From Allosediminivita pacifica (GTDB lineage Bacteria; Pseudomonadota; Alphaproteobacteria; Rhodobacterales; Rhodobacteraceae), in assembly GCF_003054175.1 (NCBI RefSeq), contig NZ_QBKN01000022.1:1-64000 (forward strand): DNA of 64,000 nt, written 5' to 3'. The notes under the pieces were generated by a model. It made no database searches, was not told the DNA's origin, and worked only from the letters and a program-made list of their open reading frames with translations. Below are positions 1-8,048 of this stretch, one piece after another. The translations under genes and the position numbers were made by a program. Every line of letters starts with the position of its first letter. The stretch's first letter is position 1.

Positions 1-113
1 GGTAATCTTTGACATGACCGCCTCCCATTAAGGATTGTTGCGATCCCACCTTGGCACAGCGATGCCGTCGGGGGGCGGTTACAGCATCAAAGCCGTACAG
101 AACGGAAACGCCA

Positions 114-647
114 ATGACCCAACCTCCCCCCCAATCTCCCCTTCGAAAGGAAAATGGCGCGAAGCGCCCACAGTGGTGGGCCTTCGCCCAGGATAGCATC
201 GCGCGCTTGCGCGCAACCGAAACCGACATCGTCGAGCTTGAGCGACGCGCCAAGGCTGGCGACACCGCCGCTGTCGACACTTTGATGGAGTATGAAGGCG
301 GCGGCAGCCCGAAACCGCCTTCGCGCCGCGCGGGCTCCGGGACGCAGTCGGCCGCCGTGGCCATGGGAAGCGTGAGCAGCGCGCCCCATCTGTCACCAGA
401 GGAGTGGGACGCGATCGCGGCAGATGGCGGCGATCCATTGGCCACAGCTACGGACGGCAGCACCCGTCCCGCAACCCCGCTTCCCCTCCGCGACGTGATC
501 TTGCTGGTGCGCCTCGCCGCAACCTTCCGGACTGCGGAGAGCTGGGAGGCAGGCCTCCAACCCGGAGCGATGACGGTCGTGGTCGGCCTCGAACCCAACC
601 TTTCCCTTGGAAAGTTGCTGACTGGGGCAATGCTGCCGGAGGGCTGA
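114..647 (+). CDS. N-terminal part of an AAA+/M41 protease, separated from the rest by an in-frame TGA
   Basis: This 177-residue reading frame starts at ATG 114, with a modest GGA six to eight bases upstream. A longer version from TTG 51 has no better ribosome site. It has a charged helical N-terminus with an Arg/Glu-rich stretch, then an Ala/Gly/Pro-rich linker, then a segment beginning LPLRDVILLVRLAATFR that looks like the start of a folded domain. The next gene is in the same reading frame, and only the TGA at 645-647 separates them. The 12 codons between the TGA and the GTG at 684 contain no stop. I read this as the N-terminus of one roughly 740-codon gene interrupted by a nonsense change; TGG (Trp) to TGA would need one base. 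It could instead be an independent small partner protein. I do not recognise a named domain in it. Confidence 0.5.
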   Translation: MTQPPPQSPLRKENGAKRPQWWAFAQDSIARLRATETDIVELERRAKAGDTAAVDTLMEYEGGGSPKPPSRRAGSGTQSAAVAMGSVSSAPHLSPEEWDAIAADGGDPLATATDGSTRPATPLPLRDVILLVRLAATFRTAESWEAGLQPGAMTVVVGLEPNLSLGKLLTGAMLPEG

Positions 648-683
648 TCGACCCAGAGCCGGGCGCCTCGCGCCTCGCATCCG

Positions 684-2342
684 GTGCTCCAGCTGCCTGA
701 CCGTCCAGTCTCGGAAAAGGAACTGGAGCGCTTGCTCCACCATCCGGCGCCAATCCTGCTGCCGGTCGCGAAGCAGGAGCACTTGCCAACTCTCGTCGGC
801 TCCAGCGAGACAGGCGCGCGCGTTCTGGTCCTCGAAAAGGTGAATGCCGATATCCTGCTCTTCGCCCTGAGCGTCAGCCACAGCGCGACCGGACGGATCG
901 ATGCGGACAGCGTGCGGGCAATCTTGCCCAACGACGAAAGCCTGGCCGGTTTGGAGGCAGGACATCTGGCTATGGCGTGCCGCGCGCCGACAGCCAGAGA
1001 AGTAGCAGAACGGATCTCGTTAATGACTAGGACGGCGCCTGCAGGCGAGGTCGCACGGGAGCGCTCCGGTCCAGCCATCATCGACGGCACCACGCCCGCG
1101 CATCAAGCTGTCCGAAACATCGTGGCGGATCTTGCGGCGTGGCAGGCTGGCGATCTGAACTGGAGCGAGATGTCACGTTCGCTCCTCGTTCATGGCGCTC
1201 CAGGCACGGGCAAGACCTATCTTGCCCGGCAACTGGCCGAGGCCGCTGGCGTCGCTTTGGTCGAGGGCAGCTTTGCCGACTGGCAGGCTGCCGGACATCT
1301 TGGACATATGCTTGCCGCGATGATCAAGTGCTTCGACGAGTCGGTCGCGAAAGCGCCCTGCGTCCTGTTTGTCGATGAAATCGACGCGGTCGGGTCGCGC
1401 TTCGGCAGCGATCAGCATGGGATGAGCTATCGGGTGCAAGTCGTGAACGGCTTCCTTCAGCAAATCGACCGGCTGGCACGCACCCCGGGCGTGATCCTGA
1501 TCGGGGCCTGCAACCAGATCAGCCGGCTGGACCCAGCCATCACGCGCCCCGGCCGCTTTGACCAGATCCAGCAGATGCCACTTCCGTCGCTTGCAGATAT
1601 CAGGCGGATCCTGTGCAAAGGACTGGCGGATGCGCTGCCGGACAACGAGGTCGACAGCCTGGCCCGCGCCGCCACGGGCAAGACCCCCGCCGAACTCGAT
1701 GCCGCATTGCGTGCCGCCACCGCGGACGCGCGGCGGCAACGGCTGCCCATGTCATCCGACCTGATGCGCCGACACCTCGGGATCGATTGGCCCAACCCGG
1801 CGCTTCTGCGTCGTATCGCGGTCCACGAAGCCGGTCACGCGCTTGCCGCCGAGCTGCTGGTTCCAGGATCTGTCGTGAAGCTCAGCCTCTCTGACCGCGA
1901 CGGTCGGACCGAACGCCGTTCGACCTTCGTCGAACTGACTGTCCAAGAGATCGAAAACGAGCTTCTGATCCTCATGAGCGGGCGCGCGGCCGAGAGGCTG
2001 GTGCTCGGCACCATCTCCGGCGGCGCAGGTGGAGATCGTGAGAGCGATCTTGCCATGGCCACAGGGCTAATTCTGCAAATGGACCGAGAGCTGGGCCTTG
2101 GCCACAACGGCGATGGTTGGCTGGGGCCAGCCGACATGCACAGGCTGACCGAGGAGGAGAAGCAGTGGGTGAGGGCGAAGCTGAGTCAGGCCATGAGGCG
2201 CTCAGAGAACTTGCTGATGCCGCAAATCGACCAGCTACGTGAAGTGTCAGCCGTGCTCATCGACGCCCGTGAACTCCTCGGCTCGGCGATTAGGCGTATG
2301 ATAGCTGGACCGGATCGAGAACCCCTGCTTGATCTTAACTAA
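684..2342 (+). CDS. Soluble FtsH-like AAA+ ATPase with M41 zinc-metalloprotease domain
   Basis: This is a 552-residue ATP-dependent protease. The AAA+ module has Walker A GAPGTGKT at residues 171-178, Walker B LFVDEID near 228-234, and a second region of homology with RPGRFD ending near 293. The M41 module follows with HEAGH at 381-385. A downstream GGDRESDLAMAT stretch supplies a likely third zinc ligand, Asp455, aligned with the FtsH Asp. Unlike FtsH there are no N-terminal membrane segments, so it should be cytosolic. The region before the AAA+ domain (1-130) is not recognised. The GTG start at 684 lacks a convincing ribosome site, and the frame upstream is open to the TGA at 645-647, so this is probably the C-terminal three quarters of an interrupted gene. 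Substrates are unknown. It has no partner genes in the window. Confidence 0.8.
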   Translation: MLQLPDRPVSEKELERLLHHPAPILLPVAKQEHLPTLVGSSETGARVLVLEKVNADILLFALSVSHSATGRIDADSVRAILPNDESLAGLEAGHLAMACRAPTAREVAERISLMTRTAPAGEVARERSGPAIIDGTTPAHQAVRNIVADLAAWQAGDLNWSEMSRSLLVHGAPGTGKTYLARQLAEAAGVALVEGSFADWQAAGHLGHMLAAMIKCFDESVAKAPCVLFVDEIDAVGSRFGSDQHGMSYRVQVVNGFLQQIDRLARTPGVILIGACNQISRLDPAITRPGRFDQIQQMPLPSLADIRRILCKGLADALPDNEVDSLARAATGKTPAELDAALRAATADARRQRLPMSSDLMRRHLGIDWPNPALLRRIAVHEAGHALAAELLVPGSVVKLSLSDRDGRTERRSTFVELTVQEIENELLILMSGRAAERLVLGTISGGAGGDRESDLAMATGLILQMDRELGLGHNGDGWLGPADMHRLTEEEKQWVRAKLSQAMRRSENLLMPQIDQLREVSAVLIDARELLGSAIRRMIAGPDREPLLDLN

Positions 2343-3044
2343 CCGCTGAGAACTACTTGTCTGGCCGGCCAATCTCGATACCCTTCCCTTGTGCTACAAC
2401 TGTTGCACATAGACGTAACACAGACAGCGACCCGCGCAGAGCAAATAGAAGTGTTTTCAGTGCCTTACAATGTGGTCGAATTTTGCTCCGCGCCCTACCG
2501 CCGGAGCCAAAATCCCCTAAATGGTTGAGCCCCGACCGGAGTCGGAGCCACGCGTGCACGTGCACATTATGGTGCACGAACGCGTGCCCGAACCGGTGCA
2601 CGGATCCCGACTCCCGGATGCCCTGGAACCCGTTTTCGGAACATTGGCGTGCTCGGAGTCGGACACACCCGCTATCTCGAAATGCGCCCCTCGGGCTTTC
2701 TCTTTCGCCGCCGTCTGCCGAAGGCCTGGGATAGAAACCTGTTCTCTACCCACATCGAGCGGGAGGATGTTGCCCACTCGTTGAAGGCAATCCGAAACCT
2801 GCCGAAATACCGATGCTGAAGGTCCGCCACGAAAGGAAATGCCTGCCCCGAAGGTATCAGGGCCGCGATTTTCCTGAGTTTCGGGCGGCAGCGCGCCAGG
2901 TCGGCATTCTTCTCATCGAACTCGACCTCGCAGAAGAGAACCCATTCATGTTTGCCAATGGTTCCGCATGGAGGAGGCCCGCCTTCCGCGGCGGGACCGC
3001 CCGAGGGGGGAGCATCACATGCAAGTTATTCAGGATGCTTCGTC
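2343..3044. other. About 700 bp without a convincing gene
   Basis: This stretch lies between the protease gene and the end of the leftward regulator gene. Its base composition looks less GC-biased than its neighbours, and the short open frames on both strands have no recognisable domain or good ribosome site. It holds a cluster of four GTGCAC hexamers (2554-2601). It also holds a small GC hairpin (CCCGCC 2978-2983 / GGCGGG 2990-2995) that could help end the leftward operon. It may be the scar of a decayed gene or an island edge, but nothing proves this. Confidence 0.4.
2554..2601. repeat. Cluster of four GTGCAC palindromic hexamers
   Basis: GTGCAC occurs at 2554-2559, 2560-2565 (directly abutting), 2572-2577 and 2596-2601. 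It is a short irregular cluster in otherwise featureless DNA. No function can be assigned. The spacing is not regular enough for a CRISPR or a classical iteron array. Confidence 0.4.
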
Positions 3045-3776
3045 TCAGCGCTGCGGCGCGGAGATTACGAAACGCTCGCCGCGTTCCCGCAGCATGGCGT
3101 TGGACACCGTCACGAGGTGTTCTTCCATCAGCCGTGCTGCCTCGCGGGGATCGCGGTCCATGACCGCCTGAGTGAGCGCCTCGTGCTGACGGCCAAGCTG
3201 GGACATCCGGCTCTGTGAATGGGTCAGCCGCCGCTCGTCGGCCCAGCGGGCATGCCGGCGGACGGCGCGGATCGACTGGTAGATACTCAGGAACAGCGGA
3301 TTGTGCGCCAGTTCGGCGATCCGGTAGTGGAAGACAGCGTCGGCAGCTTCGTAGGCTTCAGGATCATTGACCGAAAGGGTCGCGCGCATCAGGCGGTCCA
3401 GCGAGGCCAGTTCCGACCGGGTTGCGCGGTCCGCGGCGAGCGCCGCAAGCGCGGGCTCCACCTCCATGCGGACTTCCATGACGTTCTGCGGCGTCACCTG
3501 CCGCGAAATCGTCTCGTGGCCGGCGACCTCGAGCGCGGGGGGCGGCGCGACGAAGGTGCCCTGCCCCTGGTGACGAAAGAGCCGCCCCTCTTCCTTGAGA
3601 TGATCGAGCGCCCGGCGCAGCCGCGCACGGCTGATCTCCATCGTCTCGGCCAGACGGCGTTCGGGCAGCAGCCGGTCGCCTTCGACGAAGTCGCCCGCGT
3701 CGATGCCCTTCAAGAGCCGTTCAACGATCTCGCCGTCTTCCATCGTCTGCCTGTCCTGTTCCGGAGTATCATTCAT
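3045..3776 (-). CDS. GntR-family (FCD-type) transcriptional regulator
   Basis: This 243-residue DNA-binding regulator has an N-terminal winged helix. Its recognition segment RLLPERRLAETMEISRARL lies at about residues 29-47, and an all-helical FCD ligand-binding domain fills the rest. FCD domains usually bind small carboxylates or amino-acid-like effectors through a metal; the effector here is unknown. I chose the start at 3776 because it overlaps the TauE stop by ATGA. The longer open frame would run deep into the TauE gene. It is the last gene of the long leftward cluster, so it is probably co-transcribed with the transporter and GGT genes it may control, giving autoregulation. It is one of four FCD-type GntR regulators in the window. 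Confidence 0.85.
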   Translation of the reverse strand: MNDTPEQDRQTMEDGEIVERLLKGIDAGDFVEGDRLLPERRLAETMEISRARLRRALDHLKEEGRLFRHQGQGTFVAPPPALEVAGHETISRQVTPQNVMEVRMEVEPALAALAADRATRSELASLDRLMRATLSVNDPEAYEAADAVFHYRIAELAHNPLFLSIYQSIRAVRRHARWADERRLTHSQSRMSQLGRQHEALTQAVMDRDPREAARLMEEHLVTVSNAMLRERGERFVISAPQR

Positions 3777-4600
3777 CCGGCATGCTGGATCAGATCGCGC
3801 AGCATGTTGAGCGCCGTTGTGATCAGGAAGAGTCCGAAAAGCAGCCTCAGTCGCGTCCGCGGGATCGCATGCGCGAGCCGGACCCCCACGCGGGCGAAGG
3901 TCGTTGTAAGCGGAACGAGGCACACCAGCGCAAGGAGGTTCACGTAGCCGATGGAGAACGGCGGAAGGTTTTCCTGTCCCAAACCGGTCAGCGCATAGGT
4001 GATCGCGCCGGGGACGCCGATGACAAAGCCGATGGCCGCGGAGGTGCCCACCGCGCGGCGGATGTCATAGCCGAGGAAATTGAGCGTCGGCACGCAGACC
4101 GTGCCACCCCCGATCCCCATCATGGCCGAGATCATGCCCGCCCCCACGCCCGAAGCGGCCCAGACCGGGGTCGAAAAGTTGCGCGTGGCGCTGCCGTCCG
4201 ACGCCTTGCGAAAGATCATGTCGAGCGCCACGAGCAAGGCCACTGCCGCGAAGACCGCGATCAGCACCTGCCCCGAGACCAGCCCGCCGATCACCCCGCC
4301 CAGCACGGTGCCGACAAGGATCCAGGGCGCCCAGCGTTTCAGGAGACCCGTGTCGATGGCGCCCTTCTGCCAGTGTCCCCACGAGGATGACGCCGAGGTG
4401 AAGATGATCGAGGCCAGTGATGTCCCCACTGCCACCTGCATGGTCAGGCCCGGGTCCATCCCCGTGAGCGAGAGCGAGATGTAAAGCGCGGGGACAATGA
4501 CGATCCCGCCACCGACGCCCAGAAGCCCGGCGAGGACCCCGCCGAACATCCCCGCAACGACCGCCATCCCGACGAAGAGCATGACCTGCGTCGCGTCCAT
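3773..4600 (-). CDS. TauE/SafE-family membrane exporter
   Basis: This 275-residue integral membrane protein has about eight hydrophobic helices. It shows the family's duplicated glycine-rich first helices (VAGMFGGVLAGLLGVGGG near the N-terminus and GAGMISAMMGIGGG in the middle). Members of TauE/SafE (old name DUF81) move sulfonates, sulfite, sulfoacetate or other organic anions; the substrate here is not shown. The ATG at 4600 overlaps the DUF1028 stop by TGATG. A GTG one codon earlier is possible but less likely. It lies between a GGT-linked DUF1028 gene and a regulator. It may therefore export a by-product of peptide or gamma-glutamyl compound use, or of sulfur from it; that is inference. 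Confidence 0.85.
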   Translation of the reverse strand: MDATQVMLFVGMAVVAGMFGGVLAGLLGVGGGIVIVPALYISLSLTGMDPGLTMQVAVGTSLASIIFTSASSSWGHWQKGAIDTGLLKRWAPWILVGTVLGGVIGGLVSGQVLIAVFAAVALLVALDMIFRKASDGSATRNFSTPVWAASGVGAGMISAMMGIGGGTVCVPTLNFLGYDIRRAVGTSAAIGFVIGVPGAITYALTGLGQENLPPFSIGYVNLLALVCLVPLTTTFARVGVRLAHAIPRTRLRLLFGLFLITTALNMLRDLIQHAG

Positions 4601-5352
4601 CACAGATCTTCCTTGCTGGTGGCGCGAGAGGCCGTGGGGCGGCCCTCCTGTTGGCGGCGTTCCTCCGCCTCGGCGATAGCGGCGTCGATCGGGCGGCGAT
4701 CCACCATCCCCGAAAAGTTGTCCGCCGTCGGGAACGTCTCGGCCACCATCAGGTAGCGTTCGCCCGCAACGTCGAGCAGGCGTTCGAGCTCGGCCAGTGG
4801 ATCGGCATCGTCATCCACACGCAACGACAGATGCGCGTAGTCCTGGCCGCGATGGATCACGAGCCCCGCCGCCTGGCGGCCCCGCTTGTCGCCGCCGGCC
4901 GCTTCGCCCGCCTTCATCGCCGCCAGCAGCCGCCGGGCCAGCGGTCCCGAGGTCTCGGCAAAGGCGCGCGAGGTTTCCTCGATCACCTCGGGACCGGTCA
5001 GCATGTTCCCGGCAACGGAATGGTCGTCACGGATCAGGTGCCCGGCCCAGTCCGTGCACTCCGCCCCGGTGTGGGCGGCAAAGCGCCCCTCCGCGTCCAT
5101 GACATGCGCCTGCCTCAACGCCTGGCCCGCATCACGGGACTTGAAGGTCTCCAGAACCTCCTCGGCGGAATGGCCATCGGCCAGCAGCGCCAGCCCCTCG
5201 ACGCCCCAGAGCGGGTTGACGAAGGCCTGCGTGGCGACCGCTGCCCGGGCGCCGACGTAAGGAACCGCCGCGCCGCAGGCGAAAAAGCGTGAGGCGACGG
5301 CGATGCCGATTTCGCCCGTCTCAGGATCCGTCGCGAGGATCGAATAGGTCAT
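4600..5352 (-). CDS. DUF1028 family protein (Ntn-hydrolase-like fold)
   Basis: This 250-residue protein begins MTYSILATDPETGEIGIAV, typical of DUF1028. These proteins are uncharacterised but are predicted to have an Ntn-hydrolase fold and are often found beside gamma-glutamyltransferase genes, as here. The N-terminal half is the conserved domain with glycine-rich turns such as FFACGAAVPYVGARAAVATQ. The C-terminal 60 residues are charged and may be a peptidoglycan- or partner-binding tail. The ATG at 5352 overlaps the ggt stop by one base (TGATG), which fixes the start and implies translational coupling. The open frame extends another 170 codons upstream inside ggt, but that part is antifunctional sequence in the wrong frame. 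The reaction is unknown. Confidence 0.85.
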   Translation of the reverse strand: MTYSILATDPETGEIGIAVASRFFACGAAVPYVGARAAVATQAFVNPLWGVEGLALLADGHSAEEVLETFKSRDAGQALRQAHVMDAEGRFAAHTGAECTDWAGHLIRDDHSVAGNMLTGPEVIEETSRAFAETSGPLARRLLAAMKAGEAAGGDKRGRQAAGLVIHRGQDYAHLSLRVDDDADPLAELERLLDVAGERYLMVAETFPTADNFSGMVDRRPIDAAIAEAEERRQQEGRPTASRATSKEDL

Positions 5353-7148
5353 CAGCGGCCCACCGCGTAGGCCTGCATCAGACGCGGGGTCGCGGCCGAC
5401 CGCAGAAGCCCGTCGGGTTCGCGCAGGGCTGCGGTCAGACGCCCCACCGACCATTCCGGCGCAACCTGCACCTTGTGGCCGCGTCCGCGCAGATCCTCGA
5501 TGACCGCATCGCCGAAGTTCGGCTCGATCATCATCTCGGCGGGTTTCGCCGCGCGCGGATAGAACGAGGCCTGGAAGTGCAGCGAATGGAACAGCGGCGC
5601 GTCCATGCCCTGCTGCAGGCCCAACCCGTGATGCACGAAACGCAGGAACCAGATCAGCTGCCACTGATCCTGCTGGTCGCCACCCGGCGTGCCGAAGGCC
5701 AGCAATGCGCCATCCTCGCGCTCGGCGATTGTGGGGGTCAGCGTGGTGCGCGGGCGCCGTCCGGGGGCAAGCGTTGTCGGCTGACCGTCCTCGAGCCAGA
5801 ACATCTGGGCGCGCGAGTTCAGCGGAAAGCCAAGGCCTGGCACCACCGGGTTTGATTGTAGCCATCCGCCCGAGGGCGTCGCGGCCACGGCGTTACCCCA
5901 GCGGTCGATGACGTCGAGGTGTACCGTGTCGCCCTTGCGGTCGGTCAGGTGCGCCATGGTGGGCTCCTGCGCGATCACCTGGCTTGCGCCGTAGTCTCGG
6001 CTGGCGCGTGCGATGGCGGCATCCGCCCAGTGCTCAAACCCCGGCACCCGACCGGGACGCTGCTCGGTCGAGGCTTCGGCCGAGATCAGCTTTGCGCGCT
6101 CCGCGCCGTAGCCAACCGACAGCAGGTGCTCCATCGGGATCTCGGTGTGATCGGGATCGCCGTAATAGGCCTCGCGGTCCGCATAGGCGAGCTTCATCGC
6201 CTCGATCACCGTGTGCACGAAGTCTGCGCCCAGCGGGTCCATAGCGGCGAGGTCGAAGTTCTTGAGTATCTGGAGCGCCTGGAGAAGCACCGGCCCCTGG
6301 CTCCAGCTCTGGGTCTTGGACACGCGCCAGCCGTGGTAGTCAATGGAAAGCGGCGTCTCGACCCGCGCCTGCCAGCCCGCCATGTCGGCCTTGGTCAGCA
6401 CGCCGCGGTGATGGCTTTCCGAGACATCCATCACCTTGGCATCGGCCAGGTAGCTGTCGATGGCTTCGGCGACGAAGCCCTCGGACCACGCCGCGCGTAC
6501 GGCATCGATCCTCACCTCGCGGCTTTCGCCCTCGGCGGTATCCGCAAGCCGCTGGTAGGTGGCGGCAAGGTCAGGATTGCGGAAGAGCGCCTGCGCCTGC
6601 GGCAGCTCGCCGTCCGGACACCATGTGGCATGCGAGCTCGGCCAGTGCTCGGCGAAATACTCGGCAAGCCCGCCGATCTGGTCGGCGACGCGCGGCAGCA
6701 GCGGGTGGCCGTCGCGGGCGTAATCGATGGCGGGCGCCATCACCTCGGACGGCTCCATCGTGCCGTAGTCGCGCAGCATCAGCACCCAGCCGTCGAAGGC
6801 GCCCGGAATGACCGTGGCGAGCAGGCCCGAGCCGGGGATCAGCGCGTGTTCGCCACCAAGCTCCTTGCGGTAATGCTCCAGCGTCGCGCCGGCAGGCGCA
6901 GGCCCCTGGGCGGCAAGAACCTGTGTTCCGCCCTTTCCCACCGCGTGAAACAGCGCCGGCAGGTCGCCCGCCGGGCCGTTCAGGTGCGGCTCCACCACCT
7001 GCAGGACAAGCCCCGTCGCCACGGCGGCGTCGAAGGCATTGCCGCCCTTTTCGAGGATGCTCATCCCGACCGCGGAGGCGATCCAATGGGTCGAGGTCAC
7101 GGTCCCGAAGGTACCGCGGATCTCGGGGCGGGTGGTGAAGTCGGTCAT
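5352..7148 (-). CDS. ggt: Gamma-glutamyltransferase family protein
   Basis: This 598-residue Ntn-hydrolase family enzyme cleaves or transfers gamma-glutamyl groups from glutathione-like or gamma-glutamyl compounds. The proenzyme must self-cleave before a Thr. The likely nucleophile is Thr408 in GDTVHLDVID, where classical enzymes have TTHFS, so the context is atypical. The oxyanion-hole glycines lie in FGTPGGDQQ near 485-492. There is no signal peptide, so the enzyme is probably cytoplasmic and acts on imported substrates, unlike periplasmic GGT. It follows the ABC permease gene by 18 bp and overlaps the DUF1028 gene. The context suggests that the ABC importer brings in gamma-glutamyl peptides or related amides. 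Cephalosporin-acylase-like specificity is an alternative. Confidence 0.88.
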   Translation of the reverse strand: MTDFTTRPEIRGTFGTVTSTHWIASAVGMSILEKGGNAFDAAVATGLVLQVVEPHLNGPAGDLPALFHAVGKGGTQVLAAQGPAPAGATLEHYRKELGGEHALIPGSGLLATVIPGAFDGWVLMLRDYGTMEPSEVMAPAIDYARDGHPLLPRVADQIGGLAEYFAEHWPSSHATWCPDGELPQAQALFRNPDLAATYQRLADTAEGESREVRIDAVRAAWSEGFVAEAIDSYLADAKVMDVSESHHRGVLTKADMAGWQARVETPLSIDYHGWRVSKTQSWSQGPVLLQALQILKNFDLAAMDPLGADFVHTVIEAMKLAYADREAYYGDPDHTEIPMEHLLSVGYGAERAKLISAEASTEQRPGRVPGFEHWADAAIARASRDYGASQVIAQEPTMAHLTDRKGDTVHLDVIDRWGNAVAATPSGGWLQSNPVVPGLGFPLNSRAQMFWLEDGQPTTLAPGRRPRTTLTPTIAEREDGALLAFGTPGGDQQDQWQLIWFLRFVHHGLGLQQGMDAPLFHSLHFQASFYPRAAKPAEMMIEPNFGDAVIEDLRGRGHKVQVAPEWSVGRLTAALREPDGLLRSAATPRLMQAYAVGR

Positions 7149-7166
7149 GCGTCTCTCGTTCGTCTG

Positions 7167-8048
7167 TCAGGTTTCGCGAGGGTCGAGCGCATCGCGCAGC
7201 CCGTCGCCCAGAAGGTTGAAGCCAAGCACCACGAGAAAGATCGCGATGCCGGGCCAGAGCGCCATCCAGGGCGCCTGGTTGAGAAAGTTCTTGGCGGTAT
7301 TGAGCATCGATCCCCAGGAGGGCGCCGGCGGCTGCTGCCCGAGGCCGAGGAACGACAGCGATGCCTCGGCGATGATCGCCGTCGCCACGGTCAGCGTCGC
7401 CTGCACCAGCACCGGCGGCAGCACGTTGGGAAAGATGTAGCGCGTCAGGATCTTTCGCGTCGGCAGGCCGATGGCATGCGCGCTTTCGACGTAATCCTCG
7501 GCCGCCACCGCGATCACCTGCCCGCGCGTGAGCCGGATGAAGATCGGCGTCGCCGACAGGCCGATGGCGATCATGGCATTGCCGAGCGAGGGCCCGAGAA
7601 AGGCCGCAAGCGCAATGGCAAGGATCAGGAAGGGCGCGGCCAGCAGCGCCTCGGTGCAGCGCGAGATGACCGTATCGGTCCAGCCGCCGAAATAGCCTGC
7701 CGCAATCCCCAGCGGCACACCGAAGCAGAGCGCGATGGCCACCGACACCACGCCGGCCATGAGCGACGCCTGGGCCCCCCAGATCAGCCGCGACAGCACG
7801 TCCCGCCCGATCTCGTCTGTTCCAAAGGGATGCGCCGCCGAGGGGGCAGCCCGCACCGCCGACCAGGACGTGGCCGTCGGATCCTGGATCGGCAGGATCG
7901 GGGCCGCGACCGCGATGATCACGAAGAAGGCCACGAGGAACACGCCGAGCATCGCGCTCCGGTGCGAGCGGAACTTCTTCCAGACCCGGTTCTCGGGCTT
8001 GGCGTCGAGTACGGAATCAGCGGTCGCGGGATCGGACACATGGGCCAT
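7167..8048 (-). CDS. Opp/Dpp-type ABC transporter permease (DppC-like)
   Basis: This 293-residue inner-membrane permease has an N-terminal helix after a 35-residue cytoplasmic tail, a periplasmic loop and five further helices. The OppC N-terminal motif HPFGTDEIGRDVLSRLIWGA is present, as is an EAA-type loop around ESAHAIGLPTRKILTRYIFP that contacts the ATPases. It pairs with the upstream DppB-like permease, which it overlaps by TGATG at 8048. Together with the binding protein (9059-10567) and the two ATPases (10627-12698) it makes a full importer for peptides, nickel chelates, opines or similar solutes. The exact substrate cannot be read from the sequence. GGT and the hydrolases nearby favour modified dipeptides. 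Confidence 0.9.
   Translation of the reverse strand: MAHVSDPATADSVLDAKPENRVWKKFRSHRSAMLGVFLVAFFVIIAVAAPILPIQDPTATSWSAVRAAPSAAHPFGTDEIGRDVLSRLIWGAQASLMAGVVSVAIALCFGVPLGIAAGYFGGWTDTVISRCTEALLAAPFLILAIALAAFLGPSLGNAMIAIGLSATPIFIRLTRGQVIAVAAEDYVESAHAIGLPTRKILTRYIFPNVLPPVLVQATLTVATAIIAEASLSFLGLGQQPPAPSWGSMLNTAKNFLNQAPWMALWPGIAIFLVVLGFNLLGDGLRDALDPRET

Noticed and set aside
645-647. Selenocysteine at the in-frame TGA of the protease gene
   Set aside because: I see no family reason for Sec here, no SECIS-like structure was recognised just downstream, and a TGG-to-TGA change is simpler.
2554-2601. CRISPR array or plasmid iterons at the GTGCAC cluster
   Set aside because: The repeats are only six bases with irregular spacing.
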